Under the pieces are notes generated by a model. The model made no database searches. It was given only the letters and a program-made list of their open reading frames with translations, and was not told the DNA's origin. The position numbers were made by a program, and so were the translations under genes. Positions 1 to 8,714 of a stretch of 64,000 bases of DNA are shown one piece after another (position 1 is the first letter of the stretch; each line of letters opens with the position of its first letter). The stretch comes from BRHc4a sp049325055 (GTDB lineage Bacteria > Bacillota > Desulfotomaculia > Desulfotomaculales > Desulfocucumaceae): contig JBMOPB010000013.1 in assembly GCA_049325055.1 (NCBI GenBank), positions 1-64,000 of the forward strand. Direction: 5' to 3'.

Positions 1-1
1 G

Positions 2-418
2 CTTGCGGCAAGGGTGGTCAGATACCGTGAGGTCCCCCTTTCAATAGGGCTGGGGCCGTCCATGCTGATCGGCGTGATGCTGGTGGGGCTTACATACCTG
101 TTCGTTGTTCCCGTTCTTCTGGGGGAAATAGGAGTGGAAAGCGGGCTGTTCCCGGTGGCTTTGTCCACCGTTCTGATGGGCTGCTTCTTCATGGTCAGCA
201 GGCGTTCCGCCTTTAATCAGATGATTGGGATCATCGTCATGGAAAACGGGCTTTTCCTCTGCGCCATGGCCGTTACCGGAGGAATGCCGCTAATTATAGA
301 GCTGGGTGTGTTTTTTGACCTCCTGGTGGGGGCCCTGGTTATGGGGATGTTTGCGCACCGTATAAGGGGGACCTTCGATACCCTTGACACAAAAGCTTTA
401 AATAATCTTAAGGGGTAA
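2..418 (+). CDS. HyfE-like membrane subunit of a group 4 hydrogenase-type complex (partial)
   Basis: The frame is open to the left edge of the window, so the N-terminus is missing; about 138 C-terminal residues are visible, against roughly 215 in HyfE. The visible part is dominated by about four hydrophobic helices and ends in a short polar tail. Its stop overlaps the next start (taATG), which implies translational coupling. Position in front of HyfF-, HyfG- and HyfI-like genes is the main argument for a HyfE-type subunit (NuoK-like fold). An MnhC/NuoK-type protein of another complex is the alternative. Function in membrane anchoring and ion translocation is inferred from the family. Confidence 0.8.
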   Translation, partial: LAARVVRYREVPLSIGLGPSMLIGVMLVGLTYLFVVPVLLGEIGVESGLFPVALSTVLMGCFFMVSRRSAFNQMIGIIVMENGLFLCAMAVTGGMPLIIELGVFFDLLVGALVMGMFAHRIRGTFDTLDTKALNNLKG

Positions 419-1896
419 TGGACATGCTTTACCTTTTGCTTGTGATACCGGTCCTGACGGCGGCAGCCTGCATGCTGCCCCTGGGAATCCGCTGGTGGGA
501 GCGATTAAACTGTACGGGGGCCTTCTTAACCGGGGCAGCCGCTGTTTACTGCTCTGTCAGTGTCTTTGGTTCCGGAAATGACCTGGGTGCCGACTCGTTT
601 ATCTTTATCGACGAGCTTTCGGCGGTGCTGGTGTTTGTCATAGGCGCAGTGGGAACCATTTGCTGCCTTTACGCGACTGCCTACCTGCGGAATGACCTGG
701 AAAAAGGCAAGCTTGCTGAGTCCAGGGCGGGCCGCTTTTTCGGGCTGATGCACCTGTTTGTGGCCACAATGTACCTGGCAGTGCTGGCCGACAGCCTCGG
801 GGTGATGTGGGTGGCCATTGAGGGAACCACCATAGTGTCGGCCCTGCTGGTGGGTTTTTACGGAGGCAGGCCGGCCCTGGAGGCGGCCTGGAAGTATATC
901 ATTATATGCACTGTGGGCATTTCCTTCGCGATGCTTGGTGTGATACTGACCTATCATGCCGCCGGGGGAATACAGGGGGCCGGTGAAACAAGCCTGGGCT
1001 GGCGTTTTCTGTACCAGTGGGCTAAAGGTCTTGATCCTTCTCTCATGAAGCTTGCTTTCATTTTTGTCCTGGTGGGATATGGTACCAAGGCAGGTCTTTT
1101 CCCAATGCACACATGGCTTCCCGATGCCCACAGCCAGGCTCCTTCCCCGGTGAGCGCCCTTCTGTCCGGGGTGCTGCTTAACTGCGCCATTTACGCCATT
1201 GTAAGGTTTCACCTTATTGTTTCACAGTCGGCGGCCGGTTTTTCGGGGAAGCTGCTTATTGTGTTCGGCATACTTTCGATGGCCGGTGCGCTGCCCTTTA
1301 TCCTGGTCCAGAAAGATATAAAGCGGCTATTAGCCTATTCAAGCGTGGAACACATGGGGATAATGGCGCTGGGGTTTGGCCTGGGCGGAAACCTGGGGTA
1401 TATGGGGGCTCTGCTGCATCTTGTAAACCATGCCCTGGGCAAGTCTGTACTTTTTCTTGCCGCCGGAACACTGGCCCAGAAGTATCACAGCAAGCTAATA
1501 CCAAGAATGAAAGGCATCGGCCAGATCCTTCCCATTACCTCCACTTTTTTTATGGCTGCACTTCTGGCCATAGGGGGAGCGCCGCCCTTCGGGCTTTTTA
1601 TCAGCGAGCTGGAGGTTGCCTCCCGGGGCTTCCAGTCCGCAGGGGCCGGACTGGGGTTTGTGTTTCTGTTGATCGTGGCGGTGGTGTTTGCGGGTTTGAT
1701 TTATTTTGCCGGTAAAATGTATTTCAGCGACCTTCCCGCCCGTTTCAGGGGAGGGGAAAGGTTTTCAGCCCGTCACGTCCTGTTGCTGATTCCCGTTTGC
1801 CTGCTGGTGTTCCAGGGAATTTACATACCCGGATCCGTACAGTACTTTTTTTCAAAAGTTGTGAGTTTTATGATCTCTGCCGGGGGTGCTTATTAA
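418..1896 (+). CDS. HyfF/NuoM-like proton-translocating membrane subunit
   Basis: A 492-residue polytopic membrane protein of the Mrp antiporter/NuoLMN family, acting as the ion-pumping arm of a hydrogenase-4-type complex. The two charged residues expected of the family are visible: Glu135 in the helix reading WVAIEGTT and Lys224 in GYGTKAG, followed by the characteristic stretch FPMHTWLPDAHSQAPSPVSA around 228-247. Length fits HyfF/HyfB better than NuoL (about 600). The gene overlaps its upstream neighbour and abuts the downstream HyfG-like gene. Whether protons or sodium ions are moved cannot be told from the sequence. Confidence 0.9.
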   Translation: MDMLYLLLVIPVLTAAACMLPLGIRWWERLNCTGAFLTGAAAVYCSVSVFGSGNDLGADSFIFIDELSAVLVFVIGAVGTICCLYATAYLRNDLEKGKLAESRAGRFFGLMHLFVATMYLAVLADSLGVMWVAIEGTTIVSALLVGFYGGRPALEAAWKYIIICTVGISFAMLGVILTYHAAGGIQGAGETSLGWRFLYQWAKGLDPSLMKLAFIFVLVGYGTKAGLFPMHTWLPDAHSQAPSPVSALLSGVLLNCAIYAIVRFHLIVSQSAAGFSGKLLIVFGILSMAGALPFILVQKDIKRLLAYSSVEHMGIMALGFGLGGNLGYMGALLHLVNHALGKSVLFLAAGTLAQKYHSKLIPRMKGIGQILPITSTFFMAALLAIGGAPPFGLFISELEVASRGFQSAGAGLGFVFLLIVAVVFAGLIYFAGKMYFSDLPARFRGGERFSARHVLLLIPVCLLVFQGIYIPGSVQYFFSKVVSFMISAGGAY

Positions 1897-3468
1897 TTGC
1901 TTGACTTGTTACTGGCTGAAGAAATAGGGAATCTGGATGGATGTAAAATTACTCAGGAAAATTATTCCCGTCAAAAAACCGTCAAGATTGAGGTTGCGGC
2001 GGAAAGTCTGCCCGGGGCGGCGGCCCTTTTGAAAAAGCACGGGGCTTTGCTTCTTACCATGGCGGGGGTGGACCGGAGGCCGGTTGACGGGGTGTTTGCG
2101 GTATACTCGGTTTTTGCCCTGCCTTCCGGGATAATAGTTGAGACATGCACTGCCCTTGACCCGGATAATCCGCGCTATCCCGCCGTGACCCCGGTCATAC
2201 CGTCGGCACACTGGCTGGAAAGAGAAATCCGGGACATGCTGGGTATTGTCCCCGCCGGCCACCCGGACCCGCGAAGGCTGGCGGTCCACCCGGACTGGCC
2301 GGAGAATGTTTTTCCCCTTAGAAAGGATTTTAAGGCCGGCAGCAAAGTCCCCAGGGTGGAAGGTGAAATGGATTTCTGCCCGGTGGAAGGGGAGGGGCTT
2401 TACCAGATCCCGGTGGGGCCTGTTCACGCCGGTATAATAGAGCCGGGGCATTTCAGATTTTTCACCTTCGGGGAAGACGTGTTAAATTTGCAGGCCCAGC
2501 TTTTCTACACCCACCGGGGCGTTGAAAAGGCCGCAGAGTCCATGCGGGCTGATGATGCCGTGCTGGTGGCCGAAAGGATCTGCGGGGCCTGCTCGGCCTC
2601 CCACGCGGTGGCCTACTCCCAGGCCGTGGAAAGCCTGGCCGGGGCTGAGGTTCCCCCCGGGGCCAGATACATCAGGACCATATTGCTGGAAATGGAGCGG
2701 CTGTATAATCACGTGGGGGATATCGGCAACATGTGCGCCGGCATCGGCTATTCCTACGCAATCAGCCGCGGGGCCGTTTTAAAGGAGAGCCTCATGAGGA
2801 TGAACATGCGGCTTTCCGGGCACCGGTATCTGAGAGGGATGGTTATACCCGGGGGCGTTACGTCGGACTTGCGTGAAGTGCCGCAAATAAGGGCCGATCT
2901 CGACCGGCTGGAAAAGGAATTAAAAGAACTTACCTGCGTAATGCTGTCATCCCACTCACTGCTTGACCGGATGCAGACCACCGGGGTTCTCCCCGTCGAG
3001 GCGGCGCATGACCTCGGGGCTGTCGGCCCGGCTGCCAGGGCTTCAGGGGTGGACAGGGATTTGAGGAGAGACCTTCCCTATGCAGCATACGGTGAAATCA
3101 ACTTCAGTGTTCCGGTCCAGGAAAAAGGAGATGTTTTCTCCAGGTTAAAACAGCGCATAGACGAGTGCCGGGAGTCATTTGACATTTTGAGGCAGGCCTT
3201 GGAACATATTCCCCGGGGTGATTTGGCGGTGAAAATACCTGACCTTCCGCCGTTCCAAACCGCCGTGGGATACACCGAGTCGGCCAGGGGGGCAAACGTG
3301 CACTGGATCATGACCGGCCCCGGCAGCACAATATACCGTTACATGGTGCGATCGGCATCTCACTGCAACTGGCCGGTGCTCCCCCTGTGCCTGCCCGGCA
3401 ATATTGTTCCGGATTTTCCTCTGGTCAACAAAAGCTTCGAGTTATGCTACGCCTGTCTCGACCGGTAA
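1897..3468 (+). CDS. HyfG-like [NiFe] hydrogenase large subunit (NuoC-NuoD fusion)
   Basis: A 523-residue fusion. Residues 1-150 form a NuoC/30-kDa-like domain (WLEREIRDMLGI near 106-117), and the rest is a NuoD/hydrogenase large-subunit domain. Both nickel-ligand pairs are present: L1 RICGACSASH (Cys229, Cys232) and L2 ELCYACLDR (Cys517, Cys520). The L2 form agrees with the group 4 consensus (D/E)(P/L)CxxCx(D/E)R; complex I NuoD and the Ehr-type relatives lack these cysteines. The protein ends at the Arg of L2, so there is no C-terminal peptide for a maturation protease to remove. Start is TTG, directly after the previous stop. A catalytically competent, membrane-bound H2-evolving or H2-oxidising subunit is inferred. 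Confidence 0.9.
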   Translation: MLDLLLAEEIGNLDGCKITQENYSRQKTVKIEVAAESLPGAAALLKKHGALLLTMAGVDRRPVDGVFAVYSVFALPSGIIVETCTALDPDNPRYPAVTPVIPSAHWLEREIRDMLGIVPAGHPDPRRLAVHPDWPENVFPLRKDFKAGSKVPRVEGEMDFCPVEGEGLYQIPVGPVHAGIIEPGHFRFFTFGEDVLNLQAQLFYTHRGVEKAAESMRADDAVLVAERICGACSASHAVAYSQAVESLAGAEVPPGARYIRTILLEMERLYNHVGDIGNMCAGIGYSYAISRGAVLKESLMRMNMRLSGHRYLRGMVIPGGVTSDLREVPQIRADLDRLEKELKELTCVMLSSHSLLDRMQTTGVLPVEAAHDLGAVGPAARASGVDRDLRRDLPYAAYGEINFSVPVQEKGDVFSRLKQRIDECRESFDILRQALEHIPRGDLAVKIPDLPPFQTAVGYTESARGANVHWIMTGPGSTIYRYMVRSASHCNWPVLPLCLPGNIVPDFPLVNKSFELCYACLDR

Positions 3469-3481
3469 GGGGTGATGTGGT

Positions 3482-4192
3482 TTGCTTAAGGAATTAAAAG
3501 GCATAATAAAATCAAAAATTGTGACGGAAAAACCAGGGAACTGGGGGGAAGGCCCGGGGAGGGGGCTGCCGGTTATTAACCCTGCCATATGTGAGGATGG
3601 GTGCACCCTGTGCCAGGATGCCTGCCCTACCGGATCCCTTTACAATAAAGCCGTTGACCCCGGAATGTGCATTTATTGTCACCGGTGCGTGAGGGCATGC
3701 CCCGGGGGTGCCATTACCGGGACTGAAATCCCTCTCATCGAGGGTGGGGAAGTAAAGGATGAACTGGGGCGGGCGCTGCGGGAGAAGATAAAAAGGCTGT
3801 GCAAAAGGTCACTGCATATCCGCTATGTTGATGCCGGCGCCTGCAACGGCTGCGATTTTGAAATCAACGCCATAACCGGGCCGGTCTACGACATACAGCA
3901 GTACGGGGTGGACTTCGTGGCTTCCCCCCGGCATGCCGACATGCTGCTGGTTACCGGGTCGGTGACCAGAAATCTTGAGACGGCCCTTAAGAAAACCTAT
4001 GAGGCGGCCCCCGGGCCGGTGCTGGTGGTGGCAGTGGGAGCGTGCGCCTGCGGGGGAGGGGTTTTTAAAAAAGCCTATGCCGCAGGGGGAGGGGTTGGCA
4101 GGCATGTGCCGGTGGATGTATTTATACCGGGGTGTCCGCCCACCCCGGCCATGATTATACAGGGTATTTTAAAGGCAGTTAAAAGACTTTAG
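3482..4192 (+). CDS. Ferredoxin-HyfI fusion: hydrogenase small subunit with two extra 4Fe-4S clusters
   Basis: A 236-residue fusion. The N-terminal part carries eight cysteines in two groups (37, 41, 44, 48 and 63, 66, 69, 73), typical of a 2[4Fe-4S] ferredoxin domain like HyfH/HycF. The C-terminal part is NuoB/HycG-like with proximal-cluster cysteines in CNGCD (121, 124), GACAC (188/190) and PGCPP (218). In E. coli Hyf/Hyc these are separate subunits. It probably takes electrons from ferredoxin or a neighbouring oxidoreductase and delivers them to the HyfG active site. Start is TTG behind aaggggtgatg. This is the last gene of the visible operon. Confidence 0.88.
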   Translation: MLKELKGIIKSKIVTEKPGNWGEGPGRGLPVINPAICEDGCTLCQDACPTGSLYNKAVDPGMCIYCHRCVRACPGGAITGTEIPLIEGGEVKDELGRALREKIKRLCKRSLHIRYVDAGACNGCDFEINAITGPVYDIQQYGVDFVASPRHADMLLVTGSVTRNLETALKKTYEAAPGPVLVVAVGACACGGGVFKKAYAAGGGVGRHVPVDVFIPGCPPTPAMIIQGILKAVKRL

Positions 4193-4204
4193 TCCATATG
4201 ATTT

Positions 4205-4233
4205 TTGACCTTTCCTGCAGTCCGGTGTACAAT
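4205..4233 (+). promoter_or_regulatory. Sigma-A-type promoter upstream of the SWIM/HEAT pair
   Basis: TTGACC (4205-4210), a 17-base spacer and TACAAT (4228-4233) fit the housekeeping consensus closely. The site lies between the hydrogenase operon and the 70-codon SWIM gene and would separate the two transcription units. Confidence 0.7.
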
Positions 4234-4282
4234 TAATAAAAAAACATTATGGCAGTCTGACGGGAAGTGATTTAATCTAAAA

Positions 4283-4495
4283 ATGGGAGTCAAGGTAAAT
4301 GAACCCTATATGGTTGACGATCTGGTCGTTTATTTCGTGTCCGAAAAAGAAGCCCTGGTTATCGATTACGATTGCCGCTGGGAGCTGAAAACCACGCCGG
4401 AGAACTGTGACTGCTGCACCTTCAGGTTCCGGTCATACCGTAGTCCGGGCTTCCAGTGCAGGCACATCAAGGCAGTGCGCCGGTTGCTGGGATAA
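4283..4495 (+). CDS. Small SWIM-type zinc-finger protein
   Basis: A 70-residue protein whose C-terminal half shows the SWIM pattern CxC...CxH: Cys42 and Cys44, then Cys59-Arg-His61, with the usual following Ile-Lys-Ala. SWIM fingers bind zinc and usually mediate DNA or protein contacts. Here the finger makes up most of the protein. It is followed after 26 bases by the HEAT-repeat gene and preceded by a good promoter, so the pair is likely one unit. The precise role is unknown; I recognise the motif, not the protein. Confidence 0.75.
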   Translation: MGVKVNEPYMVDDLVVYFVSEKEALVIDYDCRWELKTTPENCDCCTFRFRSYRSPGFQCRHIKAVRRLLG

Positions 4496-4521
4496 ATACG
4501 GTCCGGGAAGAGGGAATGTAA

Positions 4522-5160
4522 ATGTCCAAAGCCTTGAAGGAGGAATTCGTGGCCCTTCTGAAAGAGCGGAGAATTGACCGGATTGCCGGGCTGGTGGCTG
4601 AAAAAAGAGGTAACCTGAGATACTTAAGCAGGCTTTTGTATCACCAGGAGGACCTGGTGCGCTGGCGGGCCATCGAAGCCATGGGAGAGGTGGCTGACAG
4701 GCTGGCTGATGATGACCCGGAAGGGGTCAGGATTATTTTACGCAACCTTCTCTGGTCTATAAACGAGGAGTCCGGGGGCATTGGCTGGAGCGCCCCGCAC
4801 TGCATAGGTGAAATTGTCCACCGCCGCCCGGACATGTTCGGGGAGTTCGCCTCCATAGTGCTTTACTTTACCGACGAGGAAATGCTGAAAAGAGGGGTTC
4901 TGTGGGCGGCGGCCAGGATCGCCCAGTCGAGGCCCGAACTGGTAAGTGAGGAGGTGCCCCGGCTAACCGGGTTTTTGGAGGACCCTGACCCGGTGGTGCG
5001 CGGATATACACTGAGGTTCCTTGCGTTTATGGGGGAGAGATTGGATTTTGACCATTATTCCGGCCTGCTGAACGATACCGGAGAGGTTCCCGTTTATGAA
5101 AACGGGGAGCTGAAAGTTACCACTGTGGCGGACTTGGCCGCGCGGCTGGCAAAGAAATAA
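4522..5160 (+). CDS. HEAT-repeat protein (resembles the DVU0298 family)
   Basis: A 212-residue soluble, alpha-helical protein with PBS-lyase/HEAT-like repeats: HQEDLVRWRAIEAMGEVADRL near residue 41 and later units such as DPDPVVRGYTLRFLAFMGE near 154. A conserved-looking core around GGIGWSAPHCIGEI resembles proteins described as the DVU0298 family in sulfate reducers; that assignment is from memory. No catalytic motif is visible, so a scaffolding or interaction role is likely. It sits right behind the SWIM-finger gene and shares its promoter. Confidence 0.75.
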   Translation: MSKALKEEFVALLKERRIDRIAGLVAEKRGNLRYLSRLLYHQEDLVRWRAIEAMGEVADRLADDDPEGVRIILRNLLWSINEESGGIGWSAPHCIGEIVHRRPDMFGEFASIVLYFTDEEMLKRGVLWAAARIAQSRPELVSEEVPRLTGFLEDPDPVVRGYTLRFLAFMGERLDFDHYSGLLNDTGEVPVYENGELKVTTVADLAARLAKK

Positions 5161-5367
5161 AAATACTCCTGCAGTAGGGTGGGAGGGTGACTTTATTTAG
5201 CGGCGGAGGACTTGCTTTATTACGCACGGGACTCCGCTGTTTGTTTTATATCCCGGTTGGCTGTGTTTCCCGTGAAACAGTGGGCAGGGCTTTAAGGGCA
5301 TGCAGGAACTTTTATAAAGGTGGAGAAAAAGGGAAGGGAAAGTTCGGGAATCTCAGGAGGGAAATTC

Positions 5368-6249
5368 ATGACATTAGCCAGGGAAAAAACTGTTATAGGT
5401 TTTGTCGGCACCGGGGTTATGGGGAAGAGCATGGCAGGACACCTGATAAAGGGTGGATACCCGGTTGTTGTGTATAACCGCACGGCATCAAAGACAGAGG
5501 AACTTGTCAGGATGGGGGCCGCCCGCGAGGACACGGTGGCCGGGCTGGCGGCAAGATGCAACGTTATAATCACCATGGTGGGCTTCCCGGCGGACGTGGA
5601 AGAGGTATACCTGGGCGAAAAGGGTATTATCGCAAACGCCAGGCCGGGGACATACCTGATTGACATGACAACATCCTCCCCGGCTCTGGCCGAAAGGATT
5701 TACCGCGAGGCTGCGGCAAGGGGATTAAGGGCGCTGGACGCCCCGGTCTCCGGCGGCGACGTGGGGGCCCGGGAGGCCAGGCTGGCCATCATGGTGGGCG
5801 GTGACAGGGAGGATTTTGAGGCGGTGCTGCCTGTTTTCGGCCTGATGGGCAATAACATTGTCCTGCAGGGGAAGGCCGGGGCCGGCCAGCATACCAAGAT
5901 GTGCAACCAGATTGTTATTGCCTCCACCATGACGGGGGTCTGTGAGGGTATCGCCTATGCCAAGAAAGCCGGGCTTGACCCTTCCTCAGTACTGAAGAGC
6001 ATCGAGACAGGGGCCGCAGGTAACTGGTCGCTGAGCAACCTGGCTCCCAGAATGATTGCCGGTGATTTTGAACCGGGCTTTTACGTAAAGCACTTGATTA
6101 AAGACATGAATATCGCTCTGCAGGCGGCCGGGGAGATGGGGCTGGCGGCGCCCGGGCTGGAACTGGCCAGTTCCCTGTACCGGAAGCTTGCGGAAGAAGG
6201 GGAAGAAAACAGCGGCACCCATGCGTTGTTCAAGCTGTATGACAGGTGA
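5368..6249 (+). CDS. NAD(P)-dependent beta-hydroxyacid dehydrogenase (3-hydroxyisobutyrate dehydrogenase/tartronate semialdehyde reductase family)
   Basis: A 293-residue oxidoreductase. The N-terminal Rossmann motif is GFVGTGVMG (11-19); the substrate-binding signature DAPVSGG is at 124-130 and the catalytic lysine is Lys177 in GQHTKMCNQ. The ATG at 5368 is chosen because it follows caggaggg with good spacing; an in-frame start at 5320 would add 16 atypical residues. Members reduce tartronate semialdehyde, succinic semialdehyde or glyoxylate, or oxidise 3-hydroxyisobutyrate; the substrate cannot be fixed from sequence. It is monocistronic, ending at a bidirectional terminator. Confidence 0.88.
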   Translation: MTLAREKTVIGFVGTGVMGKSMAGHLIKGGYPVVVYNRTASKTEELVRMGAAREDTVAGLAARCNVIITMVGFPADVEEVYLGEKGIIANARPGTYLIDMTTSSPALAERIYREAAARGLRALDAPVSGGDVGAREARLAIMVGGDREDFEAVLPVFGLMGNNIVLQGKAGAGQHTKMCNQIVIASTMTGVCEGIAYAKKAGLDPSSVLKSIETGAAGNWSLSNLAPRMIAGDFEPGFYVKHLIKDMNIALQAAGEMGLAAPGLELASSLYRKLAEEGEENSGTHALFKLYDR

Positions 6250-6303
6250 GCCATTCAGTTGAGGAAGAACATGTTAATTTAATCTGTGGTGTAAAAAAAA
6301 GCA

Positions 6304-6336
6304 AGGCCGCCCTGAAGGGGCGGCAGCTTCTTTTTT
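6304..6336. terminator. Bidirectional terminator between convergent genes
   Basis: Stem ggccgccc/ggggcggc with a tgaa loop, an A-run before it and a T-run after it, so it can work on both strands for the dehydrogenase gene and the convergent HD-domain gene. Confidence 0.85.
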
Positions 6337-7141
6337 AAACCGTGTTTTTCTCTCCCTGACCGGCCAGTCGCCGGGATGCGTAGTCATGCAGGCGCATGCT
6401 GACCGCCCGGATATCTTCAGTGCCGGGCAGCAAGTCTATTAATGTTTTTATATAGCCGTTTTGTATTATTTCCGAGAGAGTATGGGAAAAGTTAATGTCG
6501 TAAACCCAGGAGAGGAGCAATAGCTTCCTGTCGTTGAAATTCCTCACGTCTCCGTAGTTGCACCCTTCCCCCCGCAGCAGGTTTTCCACAAGTACCGGGG
6601 AGCAGCCCGGCGTGTCGGGCAGGCCGGACTCTATCACCGGGTCTGGGTCGCGGTTTTCACGGCAGTAATAAGATGTAAATGTATCAAGTATGTCAAGTTT
6701 GTCGGCGTCCCTGATAAGCCTCGTGAACAACAGTGTCCGGCTTTTCAGGTCCTCCGGAAGGTTAAAGCTGCCATGGTACTTCACGGCGGTGGTGATAATG
6801 TCCTTTTCCCCGCTGGCCAGGCTGTTCAAAACCCCGGACTTTTCAATCTCTTTAACCCCCAGAAGGGCGTGGTTTTCCGACCGGCGGTCGTTGAATGTGC
6901 GGTAAACATGATACTGCCTGAACCGACCCACGTCGTGCAGCAGGGCCACCGCTTCGGCCAGGAGGATGTCTTCGTCCGGCAAATCAAGGGATCCCGCTAT
7001 ACGGACGATGTTACCGCAGACCCTGCCGGTGTGGTGCTCCTTAAATGTAACGGCTGCCTGTATTCCCGGGTCGCTGCTGTAAAATCCCCTGACGTAGCCG
7101 GCAAACCAGGAGTGCAGGTCATCCATCTGATCTTTAAGCAA
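6335..7141 (-). CDS. HD-domain phosphohydrolase-like protein
   Basis: A 268-residue protein with the HD metal-binding set: His36/37, His69-Asp70 (ALLHDVGRF), His91, His123 and Asp145 in RDADKLD. This pattern binds divalent metal and in relatives hydrolyses phosphate esters or (cyclic) nucleotides. Start is TTG at 7141, seven bases after aaggagg; the ATG just upstream on that strand is out of frame. It is transcribed away from the biotin operon and shares its intergenic region. The substrate is unknown; no PAS, response-regulator or GYP-type extension is seen. Confidence 0.8.
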   Translation of the reverse strand: MLKDQMDDLHSWFAGYVRGFYSSDPGIQAAVTFKEHHTGRVCGNIVRIAGSLDLPDEDILLAEAVALLHDVGRFRQYHVYRTFNDRRSENHALLGVKEIEKSGVLNSLASGEKDIITTAVKYHGSFNLPEDLKSRTLLFTRLIRDADKLDILDTFTSYYCRENRDPDPVIESGLPDTPGCSPVLVENLLRGEGCNYGDVRNFNDRKLLLLSWVYDINFSHTLSEIIQNGYIKTLIDLLPGTEDIRAVSMRLHDYASRRLAGQGEKNTV

Positions 7142-7276
7142 ATCATGGCCTCCTTTTCTCTGTTTGCAATGTAATATGCTTTTCTATAACTCCGGTATTA
7201 ATCCCTTCCTGAAATATATTGCATATATAAACAAACAAAGCACTTTTCCGGGGGCACTCCCTGTGTTATTATCATA

Positions 7277-7308
7277 TTGTCAACCTATACGGAATAGGTG
7301 GTTAACGT
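7277..7308 (+). promoter_or_regulatory. BirA operator (biotin repressor site)
   Basis: The inverted repeat ttgtcaacc (7277-7285), a 14-base spacer, then ggttaacgt (7300-7308) matches the Firmicute BirA operator layout (TGTTAACC-N14/15-GGTTAACA). It sits 19 bases before the bioA ATG. Repression of the whole bioADF-H-C operon by biotinyl-AMP-bound BirA is the expected consequence. A tattat just before the left arm could be the -10 of the regulated promoter. Confidence 0.88.
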
Positions 7309-7326
7309 TTCCGGGGAGGGTAAAGT

Positions 7327-8691
7327 ATGAATCCACAGGAGTCCATTTACCGGGAATTGGCTGAAAAAGACAAGAGGTATGTGTGGCATCCTTTCACCCA
7401 GATGAAGGACTACCTGGCCGATGACCCGGTCATAGTCGCCGGGGGCCAGGGGAGGAAGCTGTACGACGTGTTGGGAAACCAGTACTGGGACGGGGTTTCT
7501 TCCATCTGGCTGAACGTACACGGACACCAGGTGCCGGAACTGGACAGGGCCATCCGGGAGCAACTGGGGCTGATTGCCCATTCCACCCTGCTGGGGATGG
7601 GTAATATACCATCCATACTGCTGGCCGAACAAATCATTCAAATTATGCCTGACGGCCTTGCCAAGGTGTTTTATTCCGACAACGGAGCCACATCGGTGGA
7701 AATCGCCGTTAAAATGGCTTTTCAGTACTGGCAGCACAGGGGCCGGCCGGAGAAAAAGCGTTTCATAACCATGAATGAAGCCTACCACGGAGATACCATC
7801 GGAGCGGTGTCCGTAGGGGCCATCGACCTCTTTCACCAGGCCTTCTCGCCACTTTTGTTCCCTGCCATTAAAGTCCCGTATCCCAATGTATACCGGTCAG
7901 AGTTCAGTGAAGACCCCGGGAAGGTGTCGGAGGTACACCTGCGGCATCTGGAGAGGGCTCTGACAGATCACGCGGACGAGGTGGCCGCCGTCATCGTGGA
8001 GCCCATCGTACAGGGCGCCGGCGGGATAATTGTAATGCCGGAGGGGTTTTTAAGGGGGATGAGGGATCTTTGTACCCGTTATAATGTATTGATGATAGCG
8101 GATGAGGTGGCCACCGGGTTCGGCCGGACAGGGGCCATGTTTGCCTGTCAGCACGAAGGGGTGACCCCAGACATAATGACGGCCGGCAAGGGGATTACCG
8201 GAGGGTATCTCCCCCTGGCCGTCACGGTTACCACCGACGAGATTTACAATGCATTTCTCGGCGATTACGAAGAGAAAAGAACATTTTTCCACGGCCACAG
8301 CTATACCGGCAACCAGTTGGGGTGCGCCGTGGCGCTGGCCAACCTGGATCTTTTCCGGAAAAACGATCTTGTCAACGAGGTGGCACGCAAGTCCGTCAGC
8401 TTAAGCCGGCGGCTGAGACCGTTATACAATTTACCCCATGTGGGGGATGTGAGGCAGAAGGGGTTCATGACCGGTATAGAGCTGGTGGTGGACAGGAATA
8501 CCAAGGAGCCCTACCCCTGGGCCGAGCGGATTGGCGTCCGCGTCTCAAGGCGGGCTCGGGAACTGGGGATGCTGACCCGACCGCTGGGCAACGTTATAGT
8601 CTTCATGCCCCCTCTGGCATCCACAGTTGAGGAACTGGACACCATGACGGACATTCTTTATCGTGCTATAGCCGATGTTACCGGGGAATAG
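7327..8691 (+). CDS. bioA: Adenosylmethionine-8-amino-7-oxononanoate aminotransferase (BioA)
   Basis: A 454-residue class III PLP aminotransferase that converts 7-keto-8-aminopelargonate to 7,8-diaminopelargonate with S-adenosylmethionine as amino donor. Family features are the early WHPFTQM, the DGVSSIWLNVHGH stretch, the cofactor Asp in IADEVATGFGRTG and the Schiff-base Lys288 in TAGKGITGGYLP. It is the first gene of the biotin operon, behind a BirA operator, with an aggaggg-like ribosome site (ggggagggtaaagt) ahead of the ATG. The fit to BioA and the neighbourhood make other class III aminotransferases unlikely. Confidence 0.96.
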   Translation: MNPQESIYRELAEKDKRYVWHPFTQMKDYLADDPVIVAGGQGRKLYDVLGNQYWDGVSSIWLNVHGHQVPELDRAIREQLGLIAHSTLLGMGNIPSILLAEQIIQIMPDGLAKVFYSDNGATSVEIAVKMAFQYWQHRGRPEKKRFITMNEAYHGDTIGAVSVGAIDLFHQAFSPLLFPAIKVPYPNVYRSEFSEDPGKVSEVHLRHLERALTDHADEVAAVIVEPIVQGAGGIIVMPEGFLRGMRDLCTRYNVLMIADEVATGFGRTGAMFACQHEGVTPDIMTAGKGITGGYLPLAVTVTTDEIYNAFLGDYEEKRTFFHGHSYTGNQLGCAVALANLDLFRKNDLVNEVARKSVSLSRRLRPLYNLPHVGDVRQKGFMTGIELVVDRNTKEPYPWAERIGVRVSRRARELGMLTRPLGNVIVFMPPLASTVEELDTMTDILYRAIADVTGE

Positions 8692-8714
8692 CCGGGCAAA
8701 AGGGAGGTGCCGGT

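Noticed and set aside
526..1212. 228-codon minus-strand frame inside the HyfF-like gene
   Set aside because: It lies wholly antisense to a clearly conserved membrane protein and shows no domain.
1897..4192. Complex I (NADH dehydrogenase) fragment
   Set aside because: The NuoD-like part keeps both CxxC pairs of NiFe hydrogenases, which complex I has lost.
5187..5477. 96-codon plus-strand frame
   Set aside because: It overlaps the start of the dehydrogenase gene in another frame and has no recognisable sequence; the 207-base gap before 5368 holds nothing else convincing.
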